Assembly: GCF_008831285.2 (NCBI RefSeq)
Contig: NC_045149.1
Location: forward strand, 19,297,035-19,361,034
Origin: Nymphaea colorata
Taxonomy: Eukaryota > Streptophyta > Magnoliopsida > Nymphaeales > Nymphaeaceae
DNA length: 64,000 nucleotides
Direction of reading: 5' to 3'
Below the pieces are notes generated by a model. The model saw nothing but the letters and a program-made list of their open reading frames with translations. It did not search any database and was not told where the DNA came from. Within the stretch, counting starts at the first letter, position 1; each line of letters opens with the position of its first letter. Positions 1 through 12,761 of this stretch are shown one piece after another. The translations under genes and the position numbers were made by a program.

Positions 1-2201
1 TTCCGGAACGTGATACCTGATGCCTTCTTTCCTTTGATTTTTCTTTTTTACCATTGAAGAAGTTTGTCAATATTTGGATAACCATATCCTTAATGAGGAA
101 CTAGAAAATATGCAATACTTAAGGAAAAAATATTAAAACAATGGTCTAACTATGAAAGTCCCAAAAGACTTGTCGGTAGAAAAGTACATGTAAGTTGAAG
201 CATGTGAAGATCTCACCACCTAGTGCTGACGTAGTTCTAGTTGGACCATAAGGGTAACAGGACGTGTATCTAAAACAATTATACATACAACAAAGTTGAA
301 ATGGTTGCTAAAAAATTACAAAAAGTAGTAATCCATGAAAATAAGGGAAAACTAAGAAGTAACTATAATAACATAGTGTACATTATAGAGAAACATAAAT
401 GCATTAAAAAAAAAGCAAAAATAAAGGAATCATCTATGAAGTAGGAAAAGGAAATATTTGGAAAGCGAGTTTCATGTTCTAAATGAATCATGATTTATCA
501 TAAATGAGACATAAGTTTCACCAAGTTAAGTTCTACTTGTTAAGAAGAAGCATCAAGCTTCTCGTTTTTGAAGATGCCCTTGGGGATAAGACCTAAGTTT
601 AAAAGTCTGCCCCATCCGTGTTGTGTGCAAGAGATGGGGCTTGTGCCACTCACACAATAAGGCCCATGCCACCTTCTCTTTTTGAGGCGTTGTCCTCTTC
701 CTTTTGATTTCCATCTGGTGAGGCTAGATGACAAGAGCTTGACCCTTCTCTGAAGGAGGTTGGCACAAGTTTAAGGCAAGGTTGGTAGACAGTTTATTTT
801 TGTTTCAAACTAACTCTTTGTGGCATCAACTCCATATGTTGTTAAAAAACAAAAAAGACATTGATATACAAGTTAAAGTACAACAAATACGTCACCTTGA
901 GACACCAAAAATAAACCTGATACTTTGTGGGTGGAGATGAAAAAAGGGTGGAAACTCCAACTCTCAACTAAGTGATATGATGAAATATTTCTTTTATTTG
1001 GTAGGACATAAAATTGCCCCTTTTAAGTTGTTGATGGATTGAAATGATCCAGTTGTCCACAAATCCAAATCTTTAAATTGATAGTGAAGGAAACAAGACT
1101 TAGGAAGTAATCAGATCCAAATTCAAGCAGTTTTGGTGACTGAATATGGATAGAGTGCGGTTTGTTGATTGATCCGTTTGAGGTTGGGAGTTCCGGCTAC
1201 GGCAAATTGCTTCTGGCTTGCGGCCATCGATCTGCCAACACGTCGGCAATTAATGTCTTTTGGCCGTTTGCACCTCCATCATTCATTGACGCAGTGAATG
1301 ATGGGACCTCCAATAATACAACCGGCAGCAGTCGCCGACGTTTACACGTACAAGTCAAAGGTCCAAAACAGTCTGCCGGAAAGAGAAAGCTGTCTTCTTC
1401 TTCACCGGTCCCCTTTTTTTTTAAGATTTTAGTTAATTTTCTTCTCGCGTCGATCATGTCAGGCTAGTGGTCTCCAGACATACGCAGGCGCCACTGGCCC
1501 CTGCCATCGATTCTATTGAAGGGGTTCAGTCGGATGGTTAGGTGAAACTGCTCAGTGGGATGCTACTTTTCAGCTGATTCCGGCTGGCCGGAAACAAAAT
1601 CTGGTCACGTTGACCGGTGGAACTGACAAAACGTGGAGGACGGGACCTGTTTTTATCATCCATGTCACTTTTACGTTCACCAAACTCTTCACCGGATCGA
1701 CCAACCAGGCAGCTAATGGTTACACACAACAAATCTTCAGCACAGGAGATCTTACACCCCAAAGTGGGTGGCCGGCCGGAGAAAACATGACTAAAGAAGA
1801 TTAACAGAAAACTTCAGAAGGTGTTAACTAGGCAGAAGGGAGCAAGCAAACCACTCCTTTAGACCGACCCCATGATCAAATCTACCGCACCTAATCTAAC
1901 ATTGAAAGGCTGGTTTTCCTTTTCCGGTAACAACTACGAAGGTGAAGAAACTCCCCAAATTACACGCTATCTAGAAGCTGCAACTGCTTGTCAAATGTTC
2001 TCTTCTTTTCCTTCTTTCTACTTAGAAGTAGAACAGACGCTACGATGGATAAAGAGTCCAAATCTAAGTTGAGTTTACCCGGCTAACTTCAGCTTTAAGC
2101 CAACTGAGTCTTTCCAGAAGAAAACAGAGGACCAGGCACACACACTTGAAGTCAACAAAGTATTTCAAGAAGAACATAACAAAACAGAGGCTGCTGTCTA
2201 C

Positions 2202-2241
<40 letters not shown>

Positions 2242-2938
2242 GTATGAAATTGAGATTGGTTAGGGAAACGAAAACAAAGTAAAGATGACATTGGAGATAG
2301 AAGTGAATTTGTCAACAATATCGTCTACAAAAAGCAGTAGAAATTTGCTTACTTTAAATTTCACTGTAATCTACTCCCTTTCTCCCAGATATTCTATAGT
2401 TCCAGAAAGGTTAGACTAATAAATCAAGTAGGTGGAAGACAATAACTCCCCATTGGAAACTCCCCCGATCAAATCCTCCAGTTAGTCTGACCCGATATAA
2501 TTTGGATTCAGACTTGATTTTCTGAAACCATTCCAGGCCCAATTTGGTAATGACATCTCATTAATCGGGTCGCTGGGTACATGTATCCTATTAATTAACT
2601 TAATGATTCGACGAGACGGTAGGGACACAAGACTAAATTTTTCTGAGCAGCTCAATGAATGTGGTAATTCTGCAGTGACTTTGACTCCATGAGAACCTTT
2701 CCTTTGCAAGGCCGTCCTGATCCCTCATCAACAGAGCATGATAATATCAAGCCTGAAGTGAATCCCTTGGTCCATCTGAACCAGTAAAAGAGACACAACT
2801 TCTGCAGGCAACAAGCAAGCGGAAGAAAAAACTTATAACGCGCAACCCATCTGAATCAAGTGGGATGGCCTTGGTCTACCTCCATAGCTACAGTCTAAGG
2901 AATCAAAACTGAATTTCTAGGATCTCTCTACTTTGCAG

Positions 2939-2972
<34 letters not shown>

Positions 2973-3167
2973 TTCTCGCAGAAGACATAGCACCAGAAGA
3001 AGAGTCCAGCTCAGCCTTCCACTCTGCAGGCTTTGCAATCCTAAAATATGCAAGAACTAAGCAAGGAAAGCTGAAAAGCATACATTCTCAGCTTTCTGCT
3101 ATAGATTCAGACTGAATTCCTGAACCCCCACCATCGAGAGAGAGAGAGAGAGAGAGTATTTAGTTAC
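1..3167. other. No recognisable coding sequence; possibly intron 1 of the NPF gene starting at 3,327
   Basis: I looked here on the minus strand for the conserved NPF exon 2 (TM1 with the ExxER motif, then NVTNWVGTVW) and did not find it. The open frames are short and resemble no family I know. If the NPF exon at 3,168-3,327 belongs to a working gene, this stretch is the 5' part of its first intron, longer than the first introns of the two complete neighbours (1,581 and 2,014 bp). It holds an (AT)n tract at 2,204-2,235, a (CT)n tract at 2,942-2,969 and a (GA)n tract at 3,136-3,156. Confidence 0.5.
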
Positions 3168-3327
3168 CGACGATGAAGGAGCAAGCCTTCCATCCACCAG
3201 TTTTTGATCGGAGAATGGGTCTGCCCTTGATGTCGACACTCCCATCCTTGGTGTAGCGGCCACCGTTGGCATCTGCAGCAGGCGGGTTTTTGGCTTCCGC
3301 TAAGCCGACTGCCTCACTCATCTCCAT
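3168..3327 (-). CDS. NRT1/PTR family (NPF5-like) transporter, first coding exon only
   Basis: The 160-nt exon starts at the ATG at 3,327 and reads 53 codons plus one base into a GT donor (gtaact on the minus strand, at 3,167). The encoded N terminus contains YTKDGSVDIKGRPILRSKTG followed by GWKACSFIV, the hallmark cytosolic stretch before TM1 of NPF5 transporters. The complete paralogues at 11,917 and 22,489 carry the same block, and all three first exons end in the same phase (one base over) at the same place. NPF proteins are proton-coupled plasma-membrane or tonoplast transporters of peptides, nitrate or hormones. A TATA box lies about 83 nt upstream. Exons 2-4 are not in this window, so either intron 1 exceeds 3.1 kb or this is a broken copy. 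The exon itself shows no damage. Confidence 0.78.
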
Positions 3328-3409
3328 TATCTCACTATGGGGTTATTTGTCTTGAGATCAGTTGAGCGCAGAGAAGCGTGGATAGAGCGGTGGGGGTGAC
3401 GGAGAAACA

Positions 3410-3416
3410 TTTTATA
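3410..3416 (-). promoter_or_regulatory. TATA box of the NPF gene at 3,327
   Basis: The minus strand reads TATAAAA here, about 83 nt before the ATG. That predicts transcription starting near 3,380 with a leader of roughly 50 nt. The two complete NPF paralogues also have a TATA box 45-80 nt before their start codons. Confidence 0.5.
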
Positions 3417-5919
3417 CAGAGCGGTGAGTGGGTGGGTGGGTTGGGGATGAATTTGAGGAGCCAATAAAAAAGCCATGTAAATTTTAAAAAAATTTATTTA
3501 TTTTATATAAAACTTTTGAAAAATAGTATTTCAATCTAAATTTAAAAACTTTAATTTTTGCCTGCCTCTAAATAAGGGTTTTTCATTCATTTTTGTCTTT
3601 GCATAGCTTAGAGTTTTCAAGTAATAATTTAAAAAAAAAAACACACATATATACATGCATGTAGACATGCCATTGCAGTGAAAAGTAGTTCACAAAACTA
3701 GAAAACAATAAAAAATAAAATATTTTTGAACTTATTGTTTTGCCATGGGTTTAAACATAAACTCAACTCTTTCAAGCCCCATGAATTGGGGCTAGAAATT
3801 GATTTTCCTTTTTGAATTCCAAAAAAGAAAAACGTGGTTTAGATTCTGCTTATAAAATTATTGTTTTTTTTTTTTTATGTATTCAGGATGCGTATGATTT
3901 TGAAGTATTTTAATTGAAAGGTTTGGATGGCAAAAAGTTGCAGGAATCTCGAGTCACATTGGGAGCAGCACGCGGGAGGAAGCAGGGCTATTAGTTCACG
4001 GGAGACGCTTTTAAGCCAGCTTCCTATAGTAAGACGAAATGAGAAATTCATTGAAAACAAAGAAGGACAAGGTGTAAAGCTACTAAAATCAAGGAAAAAA
4101 CATTACATATATGTACAAAAGAGGGAGAGAGCGGACAAAATAAAAATTCATTAAAATCAAAATGTGGTGTCAAGACATTACTAGTAAAAGCATCTTATAA
4201 TAACAATTAGCAAAATAAATAAGAACAAATTACATGGGGAACAACAAAAAGAGTAGAACAAAAGCAAGAGGAGGAAAGGGAAGAGAAGGAGAGCTAAAAG
4301 TTATTATGCGGAACAAGGTAGATATCTGCCTTCACAATACATCCAACCGAAGCAACACGCGCTGTTATGTTCCTGAATATATGATTGTTGCACTTTTTTT
4401 AAACCTACGATCAATAACAAATGAGCCAGAAAGCGAAGAAAATAAGCTGTTGATATTTCTGTAGATTTGGTTGTTGTGTTCTTTTCAGAGACCCGTTAGA
4501 TAATAGCCAGTGAACAACGACTTTGACTATGTAGAGTCACCTATTTATATTTTTAGAGCCGTAAATGGTTGAAAAAAAAAACATAAAAAAACAGAACAAA
4601 GAAACTAATATAGATTAAATTTTGGAATGGATTGAGGAAACACTGTGTTAGTGTTAGGATTATGCAAGGATTGTAGTTGCGAAACGTTCCGCAAACAAGT
4701 GTTTGGTTAGCTTTGACTTGTATTTCAACCTCTTTAGAAAACCCGCGCCCTTTCGAGTTGCGCTGCTGTTAACCCCTTGACAGAGTGAAGCTGCGGGCCT
4801 ACGGCAGACCGTCGCCACTCGCCAGACTACCGCTGGACGGCCGCCGGACGCCTGAAGTGCCACCGGACTGCTACGCCGGTGAGCGTGAAGCCGTGACCAG
4901 TGACAGTGAGTCACTTCTTGTTCTTGTTCTTCTTCGTGCTTTCGTCCATTTCCGGATTATATTGTTGTGCGTTGTGTTGCCGTTGCCGCTGCGTCACAGC
5001 GTCAAATCCGTCGGCCACAGATTCGCCTGATCACAACTCACTGTAACTCTCGCTGTGTTCTCTTTCTTTCGATTTAGGCGTTTAATTAATTAGCCCATTT
5101 TGATTGCTTTGTGTATTTCAATTCGGGGTTTTCTGTTTGTCATGCGTGGGTTGCAGACTTTCATTTTCTGTTAATCCTGTGCAGAAATGGTGTTCTTCAT
5201 TACTGTGATCTTTTTGGGCAGCCATCTATCTTAAACCCCAGGGACTGTCTGATACATTGTGTGGCTTACCTTTGTACATGGCTTCAGAAACAATTCAGAC
5301 TATTCAGTGACAGAAGTATGACGCAAAGGTGAAGCATTAGCAGTCTAATTCATGATTTGGTTTTGACTACCAGAGTTTCTCATCAGTTCTGCCTGCACGT
5401 AGATTTATGACCTGTGTGTGCAATTTTAATCCATTTTTTATAGCAGTTCCTCCTCAACAGCTTTTCCAGAGCCATTTTGATGCGTAAAGAGTTGCTGTTT
5501 CCAACAGAGCTTCTTCAACAGCTCAATCTGGATTTGTGTAGACATCTTTTTCATTTAGTTTGCTTGTATCCTTGCTGATGCATAAGATATTAAATAAAAC
5601 CACAATACAGCTAATTTAAATGGGTGCAACTAATTTAATGGATTATGGGTACTATGGTTAGCAGGTCAAATTACTGATTATACACTTAAAAATCCTTAAA
5701 CTAGATGTGAATTGTGTAATTGCTAAGCCAATGTTATCTCATTTAGTCAATAGTGCATCTCTTACAATTACAGCCTTATGAGTGTCTAGAATTTTTAAAA
5801 TTATATATATAAATTACGTATATAAATTAGATGGGTTTTATTAGCTTTAATTCAGCTAATAAAATCTGATCCAAACATGATATACATAAAATAGAAGTTT
5901 GTTTAAATCATAGGTGCAT

Positions 5920-5922
<3 letters not shown>

Positions 5923-5982
<60 letters not shown>
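5923..5982. repeat. (AT)n microsatellite, about 30 units
   Basis: Sixty uninterrupted bases of alternating A and T in intergenic DNA. Such tracts are length-variable and may cause assembly slippage. Confidence 0.95.
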
Positions 5983-5987
<5 letters not shown>

Positions 5988-8440
5988 CTTTACAAGTTGA
6001 TGGCGTCATTTCATGCACCAGCTCTTCTCTCTCCCTTACGTAATTCGTGACGAGCGAAGACTGATCTCTTTTAAAAGTCTCGGGCTAAGTCAACCAGCAG
6101 GGGTTTTCTTTATTTATCTTCTTGCCTTATTTCATCATATATCTTTAAAGTGTGGGGACGTGAAAGCTGAACCAACAACCAACCACGGACTGGCCGGTTA
6201 GTGTTTTGGTCAACAGAGGATAAGCGCACCATGTAGCAAAGACGGGAAAGAGACTTTAACTGGGTCCGGCCTACTTCCACTAGAAAAAACAACTTTTTTT
6301 TTTCTCTTTTTTGTTTATTTTAGTATTTAAGAGTACCGATTCAATTGATTGAATTCTTCTCTATTTTGATGGCTAAGATAAATATTTGAATCTAGTTGTT
6401 AATCAGATATAGATGCCTTTACTAGACCCAACTAAATGGATTTGAAATCAAGCTTATGCTTATATGCATGACTTCCCTAACTTTGCCGAAAAGCTAAAAG
6501 AGTCTCTAAATCTTTAAAATTAGGCAATATAAAAAAAAAATAAAGTTAGAGGGGGAGTATAAAAAGTAAGAAAAAGACCAATTTGGAGCACTTAACTTTT
6601 GAGCATGTTTGAATGATACAAAAAGGTGAGATTTTTTTGTCGTAAGGATTGTTAACCTTATGATTGGATCTCCCCCCCGTAAGAATCGGGCAAGGGTCCC
6701 CATGAGACAAACTTTTCCTGCTTTCACACACGAAAGCTACCATGATATAACCTCATAGGAAATAGACAAGCGTCCGCATGAGAATAAAGTTTTCTTGGCT
6801 TCATACACGCTTTTAACTAAAGGGTCAGACAACTTGTACAGGATGACAGCAACATTTGTTCGTCTCAAACCAAGATGCCCAGCAGGACAAGGAGAAAGTA
6901 TACGGCCACGCATCTTCCAAAGAGCGACACACAAAAAGTGCTAACAAAGGAAGTCAAGTCAGGAGTTGTATAGAAAAATTCAAAAATTTGTCGCGTTATT
7001 CTAAATTATTGCTCTAATGGAGCCCCAGTATAGAAAACTCGTGTTTGTATCGGGAGGGACATCAAAACAGAGAAAAGACAGCGATTCACTTGGACTTTTC
7101 CAGCGCAAACAAGTGGATGTGAATGTCAAAAAATAAATGAAGAAAGGAAGCTCTAACCAACGCAAGGACCCAGGGAAAACGCTGTCCTGGACAGGGACGT
7201 CCAGGCGGAAAACGCCTTATTTTCAACCAACGCGCAAGGACCACTTTTGCAATATCTTTTTCATAAAACCGTGATTGGGACTTGAATCGACAGAGGATCG
7301 GGTTACTACGTCCGTAAGTTGACTAGTCGACTTGGTCAAGTTTTAAAATAACCTGAATTGAGTGAGTTGGGGTTCAGTTAAACTGAGTCACAAGTGAGTC
7401 AAATGCGAGCCTGGCCAACCATGCCTCTTGGCCATGTTTTCTAGCGATCTGAGCTGACTCGAGCAATCCTTGAGCCAACTCGGTGAGTCAGCCAACTATG
7501 GTCTTTTTCGGACGAGAACAGATCAAGATGGGAGGCCGCCGCGGAAGTCTTGTTGATGGTGAACCCACCCCTACCAACTTCAATATATTTCCATCCTCAT
7601 GCTACACCTTTCTCCCAGAGGGTTGCATCACAAATATCTTGTAATATAATTATACATATATATACATATTCTGTATTAAATATATATGAATCACATATTT
7701 AGAATTGAATATCCTGTTTGTACAAGAACTTGACGTTGCAGCCTAAGGGTCATTTTAGCGACCAAGCCGCCAACTGCGTACCTGTTCTTGGTACTATCTT
7801 TGTTAATAATGTAATCTAGATACGGCCCAGCTGGAATATAATAGTTGTGGTTGACCGACGTTTCATTCACATGAAAATTTAAAAATTAAAAAAAAAACGT
7901 GGGCTTTGTCAACGTGAAAATAAAAATAACTTACATTCCGCTAAAGTACAATTGCATCATCAAGCTTTAAAAAATAGAAAATAAATAAATCCATTTTCTT
8001 ATCTTAATTTAAAAACAGTTAAAATCTTCTTATTGTTAAAAATGCATCTCCTATCACATCCAAATGTCCATGCCTTTTAAGACGCATTGAAATTTGGCGA
8101 TTCTTAAGACGCAATGAAATTTGACTCTCTGACTTCTTTACATTCATTTATGCAGTTTCCATTGTATTTCTGGTGCTTTTTCCCATCCAACTCTCCATCT
8201 CTCTAGTTACCAAGTTATATTTCAACGCTACGGATATAATCATCATTTCGAGCAACCGCCTAATTAGAATAATCCATTTAATCGCTTTATTTTAGCTGCC
8301 CAATTAAGATCTCGTAACCTATATATGATTAACTCTCCAAAATTTTGAGATGATCAAAGGTTCTTATCTTCATGACAGTATTTTCCTGCATGCACATTCA
8401 CGTAAATTAATATTCTAAGAGTGAGGTTCTACCTTCTATA

Positions 8441-8500
8441 CAGGGGTGGAGCTAAGGTAGGCCCCGCTTGGCCCCTGGCACCCTGGACCCATCTCAATAT
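8441..8500 (+). mobile_element. Possible terminus of a hAT-like element
   Basis: The stretch begins CAGGGGTGGAGCTAAGGT, very like the left end of the better-bounded element at 19,578 (CAGTGGCAGAGCTAGAAT). This type of end is common among plant non-autonomous hAT elements. I could not find a matching inverted right end or a target duplication, so the boundaries are open. Confidence 0.3.
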
Positions 8501-11446
8501 TTTTTTAAAATTATTTTTAAACTTTAAAAAACTTCTCGTTCTTCGGGCCTTTTTCGGGCAGTGGAATTAATACTTCTCGCTCACCCGAACTTTTAGGGTA
8601 GATTCATGGGACAGTTACAAAGTACTTCATTTGCGAGATGAGCTTTTAGGTTATAGAAAATTACTCGAACCCTGATATAATTACATCCCAAGTTGCTTTT
8701 CTGTCTAGAACTTAGAATAAACCACGTCCACGATATATTTATTGTTATTGTATTATATTTTTGTGAAACTAATACGGAACATTTCAACGAAAATATGCAA
8801 TTAATTTGATAACTACTTATTTCGGAACAGATCCAATAAAAATGTCACTTATAAAACAAGGAGGATCCTAAACTATAAGTACTCAACAAGGATGCCTAGA
8901 TTCAAACGGATCCCATGGGTGCCGGCGATTTTTGAAATACGGTGCCAGTAGTTTGTCCAAGTATAGACAAGGGCTACAGAGGGAGCTAGCAGAGTCTCGA
9001 CAATAAAACACACTTTTTGTTTTCTGATAGTCATAGTACAGCTGGTCGGGTTACTAAGAGACCCATCGTCACTTTGATTCTTGTGGCTACTGTAGTAAAA
9101 TAACACTTTAGTTGACATATGTTTCATCAGATCCCCAAGTAACCCTGGACCCCAAAGCGGGGTAAGGACAGAGGACTTTGGCGCTTTTTTTTGGCGGCTC
9201 TGGCGCACCCCAAGAAACTAGATGTTTCAAACTTTCACACTTGGAACATAAGTTCCTTGATTGATGCGATGTTCATGCTAGCTGTTGAACAAGCATATGT
9301 CACTTTCACAACTACCGGACTTGAAAAAAATGGCCATGTTTACACCAGAGGACAAATTAACAGAAGACGTATGCAATTTGACGCCTAGATGGATCATTTT
9401 CTCTCATAAGAAATGAGCAAGATGCATGTTCTTGATTTCTAGATTACTATAGAATTTTCTTGTGGAGTTCTCAGGATTGGAAAGCAAGCGGATCGAATCG
9501 GGGTAACGAAATATATTAGATCTGGCTTTGCTAAAATTAACAAAGACCCAACTCATATCATGTTCAACTCATCCTGATTCGAAGGTGCATGTGCATTATT
9601 TTACCCGATCAATGAAAGGGAATGGGTTATGATTCTCACCATGAAAATCTTTGTCTGCTTGGTTGTTGGCTTTCCATCTTCCCCACATTTTTATTGCTTT
9701 CTGAAACTTAGAGCACAAAGAACAGGTTTATGTTGTGGAAAAATGATCGCACTTTAGACTTTTATGTTCGCATTTTTTTATTCGGTTGCTATCTAATGGT
9801 CATTTGCGTGCTTGAATTTAGTGTAATACTATTGTGTATGTCCTACTATAGTCATGTTCTATCTTATGAGTTGTTTTATTTGATGTGTGCGAGACATAAA
9901 GGTGCATGTTTAGTTTTATTTGGTAATTTATTGATGAAAATGTCTATCATGTTTAATATAAGGATCATTCACAAAGCTAGCTAGTGGACTAAGGTTAACA
10001 AGTAATTGTATTTACTTAGACAAGAAGTTTGAGTAGAACTTGACTAGAAGAAGACTACTTCCAACCATTGAATTCTTTTAAAGAATTTTTTAGAGGGATA
10101 ATTTTGTTCTTTTATTGTTTATGACGATGGCATACTCATAGTAATTGCTCAATTGATGAAATATTTCTTCCTAGAGAGAGAGAGGGAGAGAGCTTCCTTG
10201 GATGGAGTTTATTTTCCATGTGGTTTATATGTTTTGTTTTCCATCGTGTTTGTATATTGTCTTTTGGTTTGTGCATGCGAAGCTTAGAGCAGAGAAAGTT
10301 ATATATTTTATTTTCCATGGTGATTTGTGCATTTGTCAGGCGGATTCAGATTTTAAATTCAGATTGAGTTTTATATGTGTATACCCATATTCGATTTCCA
10401 CTCTTTTTGAAAATCGTTTTAATGGATAATAGTGCAGTTCTGACTTGATCGTGTGTTTGGATTTCGTATAAAAAAGACCAAAGTTGGACTGAATTCAAAT
10501 TTCAAATTTGGATTCACATACAATATAAACTTTTCTTCATTCACCTCCGAATCCAAATATGTGAATATTAGAAGGGAACACTCAATTTGAATGCAATTGA
10601 TGAAATTTCTTAGGCGCAGGCTCTCCCTAGGTTTTCAAAAATTTGAAAATTTAAATTCGACAAAAAACCCTCTAAAATTTATAAATAAAAAAATTGAATG
10701 TCTCCAAAAATTTTGAAAAGATTATGAACGTGTGCTCCTGCAAATTTTGCTCAGATCGAAGAGGACTGAGATTCACATTCGGCTTTATGTCTGACTTTCT
10801 AAGATCCAAATTCGAGTCCCACCAGCTTAAGTGCTCGTGATTCTGGACTTTGTTTATGATCATCCAGGTTTTTTTCTTTTTCTTTGCAAGGACCAAAACA
10901 GATCCATATAGAGAAAATATCAAGCGAATCTACTGGCTATTTTTTTTTTTACTTCACGAAGCTATCCTAAAGATTGAACATTTGATATTTTATGAATCTC
11001 CTCACATGCGCATACACCAAGGCACGCTTCCACACACACACATAAATGTTAGAGAAGACAAAATTATGACTGTGAAAAAACATATCTACCTAAACTTTTA
11101 TAATAAAACACTTTATCATTCAAGTCACATATATCATTAGAATCCAATCCATTAACATCCGCTTTTGTATGACTTTCAGGCTGCTGTACCCCAGTTTGAT
11201 TCCTTGATCCTCTTATAGCATTGATGTGCGACACTGAAATAAGAGCCAGGTTTGTGTCGGCCCAATGTCTTAACTCGGGTTTGGACTCAGTCGGGCCCAA
11301 CCTAGTTATAAATGAAAAATAAAAATAATTTTTTTTTTAAAATATAAAATAAATTTATTAATATAGAATACATTTTTTATAATGAAATATGTATTATTAA
11401 TAAAAAAACATTTTTTAAAGGTTATTGGGTCAGATAGATCCCTTAT

Positions 11447-11537
11447 AGGGTCCATCGAGGCCGGGTTTTTCGAACTCTGGCCCACCTTGCTGAGTCAGAG
11501 GGTCCATCCAGGCCGGGTTTTTCGAACTCTGGCCCAC
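11447..11537. repeat. Direct duplication, about 39 bp, 52 bp apart
   Basis: A block containing GGCCGGGTTTTTCGAACTCT occurs at 11,447-11,485 and again at 11,499-11,537 with one clear mismatch. Just beyond it the sequence is rich in GGCCCGG and ends in a stretch which, read on the minus strand, is TTAAGGGTGGGCACCGGGCC. That composition is common at ends of plant non-autonomous hAT elements, so the duplication may lie inside one. No second terminus was located. Confidence 0.6.
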
Positions 11538-11837
11538 TTGACTGGACCGGCAGCCCGGCCCGGTGCCCACCCTTAACAATGATGAATCTCACGCACGGAG
11601 CCGGGCAATATCAGCGGGCCCTCGTCGTGCTGATCCATATCCGAAACCGTTCCAAGTTGGCGAAGGGTACACGAAAATGCCGACCCGATCCAACCAGTGG
11701 GAGCACGACACCGCCCGCCCTACGCTTCAGTCTTCACTAGCGTTGCCGCACGTGGATCCAAAGCGGAGTCTGTCCATAATAGGGAAAAGTGGGACCCGGA
11801 CTTGAAAGGTCCAATGATCCAATCCACCCTGTGAGGT

Positions 11838-11844
11838 TATAAAC
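11838..11844 (+). promoter_or_regulatory. TATA box of the plus-strand NPF gene
   Basis: TATAAAC lies 79 nt before the ATG at 11,917. The sequence between, which would hold the leader, ends in a (GA)n-rich run at 11,878-11,905. Confidence 0.5.
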
Positions 11845-11916
11845 TTATTAGTGAACTGACGCCACAAGCAAGAGAAGGAAGAGAGAGAGAAAGAGAGAGA
11901 GAGAAAAGATTCGAGA

Positions 11917-12707
11917 ATGGAGGAGAGGGCGGCAGTAGGAGGAGGTGGTGAGGTTGAAGCCGCTTACACCAAGGATGGGAGTGTGGACCTCAAAGGGCGG
12001 CCCGTCCTCAGATCCAAAACCGGTGGATGGAAAGCCGCTTCCTTCATCGTCGGTAACTCTCTCTCTTTCTCTGTGTTTATGGAACTGGTAAACTGCCAAC
12101 AATCATCTTCCATCTTGATTAACCATGGAGTTCAAGAACTCAGAGCCGACGGTTTTGCTTCGATCAATTGGTAGCTAAGGATTGAGCGCTCTGTTGGCTT
12201 TTGCTTCGTTGGAGGAGGCCGAGAGATCAATAATAGAAATGCTCCTGTTGGTACGATTCTGCGAGACTCAGCCTGCTGTCTGCAGCGGCTTGCTTATCTA
12301 CAGTACCTGTGAAGGAGCAACCTGAAAGACTGTAGTATTTCCAGAAAAGCTTTTGCACACAGTTTTATGAACTTCTTTCTTAAAAGAACAAGAGTTTTAA
12401 GTTAGACTTGTTGTAGTTTTTCTGCTCTGTTTTGAGATTTTTGTTAGCTTAGCATATCTTCTGCGTCTCTCTCTCTTTCTCTCCAGTTATCCGATAAAAA
12501 TTTAGCTCAAAATGAACACGGAACATGCGCTTGACGTATGACACGGAATTAGGGAACTAAGGATTACTGAGAGACTAAGAAGTGAGGTAATACTTTAACT
12601 CATGATTCTTATTAGAAAACACTCACAAAATATGGATTTTATGGCAAGAACCTCCCATCTTTTATGATGGGCAGTTTTCCTTTTCAACAAAAAGTTTATC
12701 ATAACTC

Positions 12708-12761
<54 letters not shown>

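Larger units (their letters stand above)
3328..11837. other. Gene-poor intergenic region
   Basis: I recognise no gene in these 8.5 kb on either strand. The sequence is mostly AT-rich with short open frames. A GC-rich island at about 4,740-5,030 is open on both strands (plus strand 4,785-5,030) but matches no family I know; it could be a transposon remnant or an untranslated exon. A fragment at 9,191-9,388 weakly resembles a Copia gag start. The interval also contains a long (AT)n tract, a hAT-like terminus near 8,441 and a duplicated segment at 11,447-11,537. Confidence 0.6.

Noticed and set aside
9191-9388. 65-codon frame with N-F-H-T-W and R-R-M-Q-F, resembling the start of a Copia gag
   Set aside because: The resemblance is weak and short, with no zinc knuckle, protease or reverse transcriptase nearby; at most a decayed fragment.
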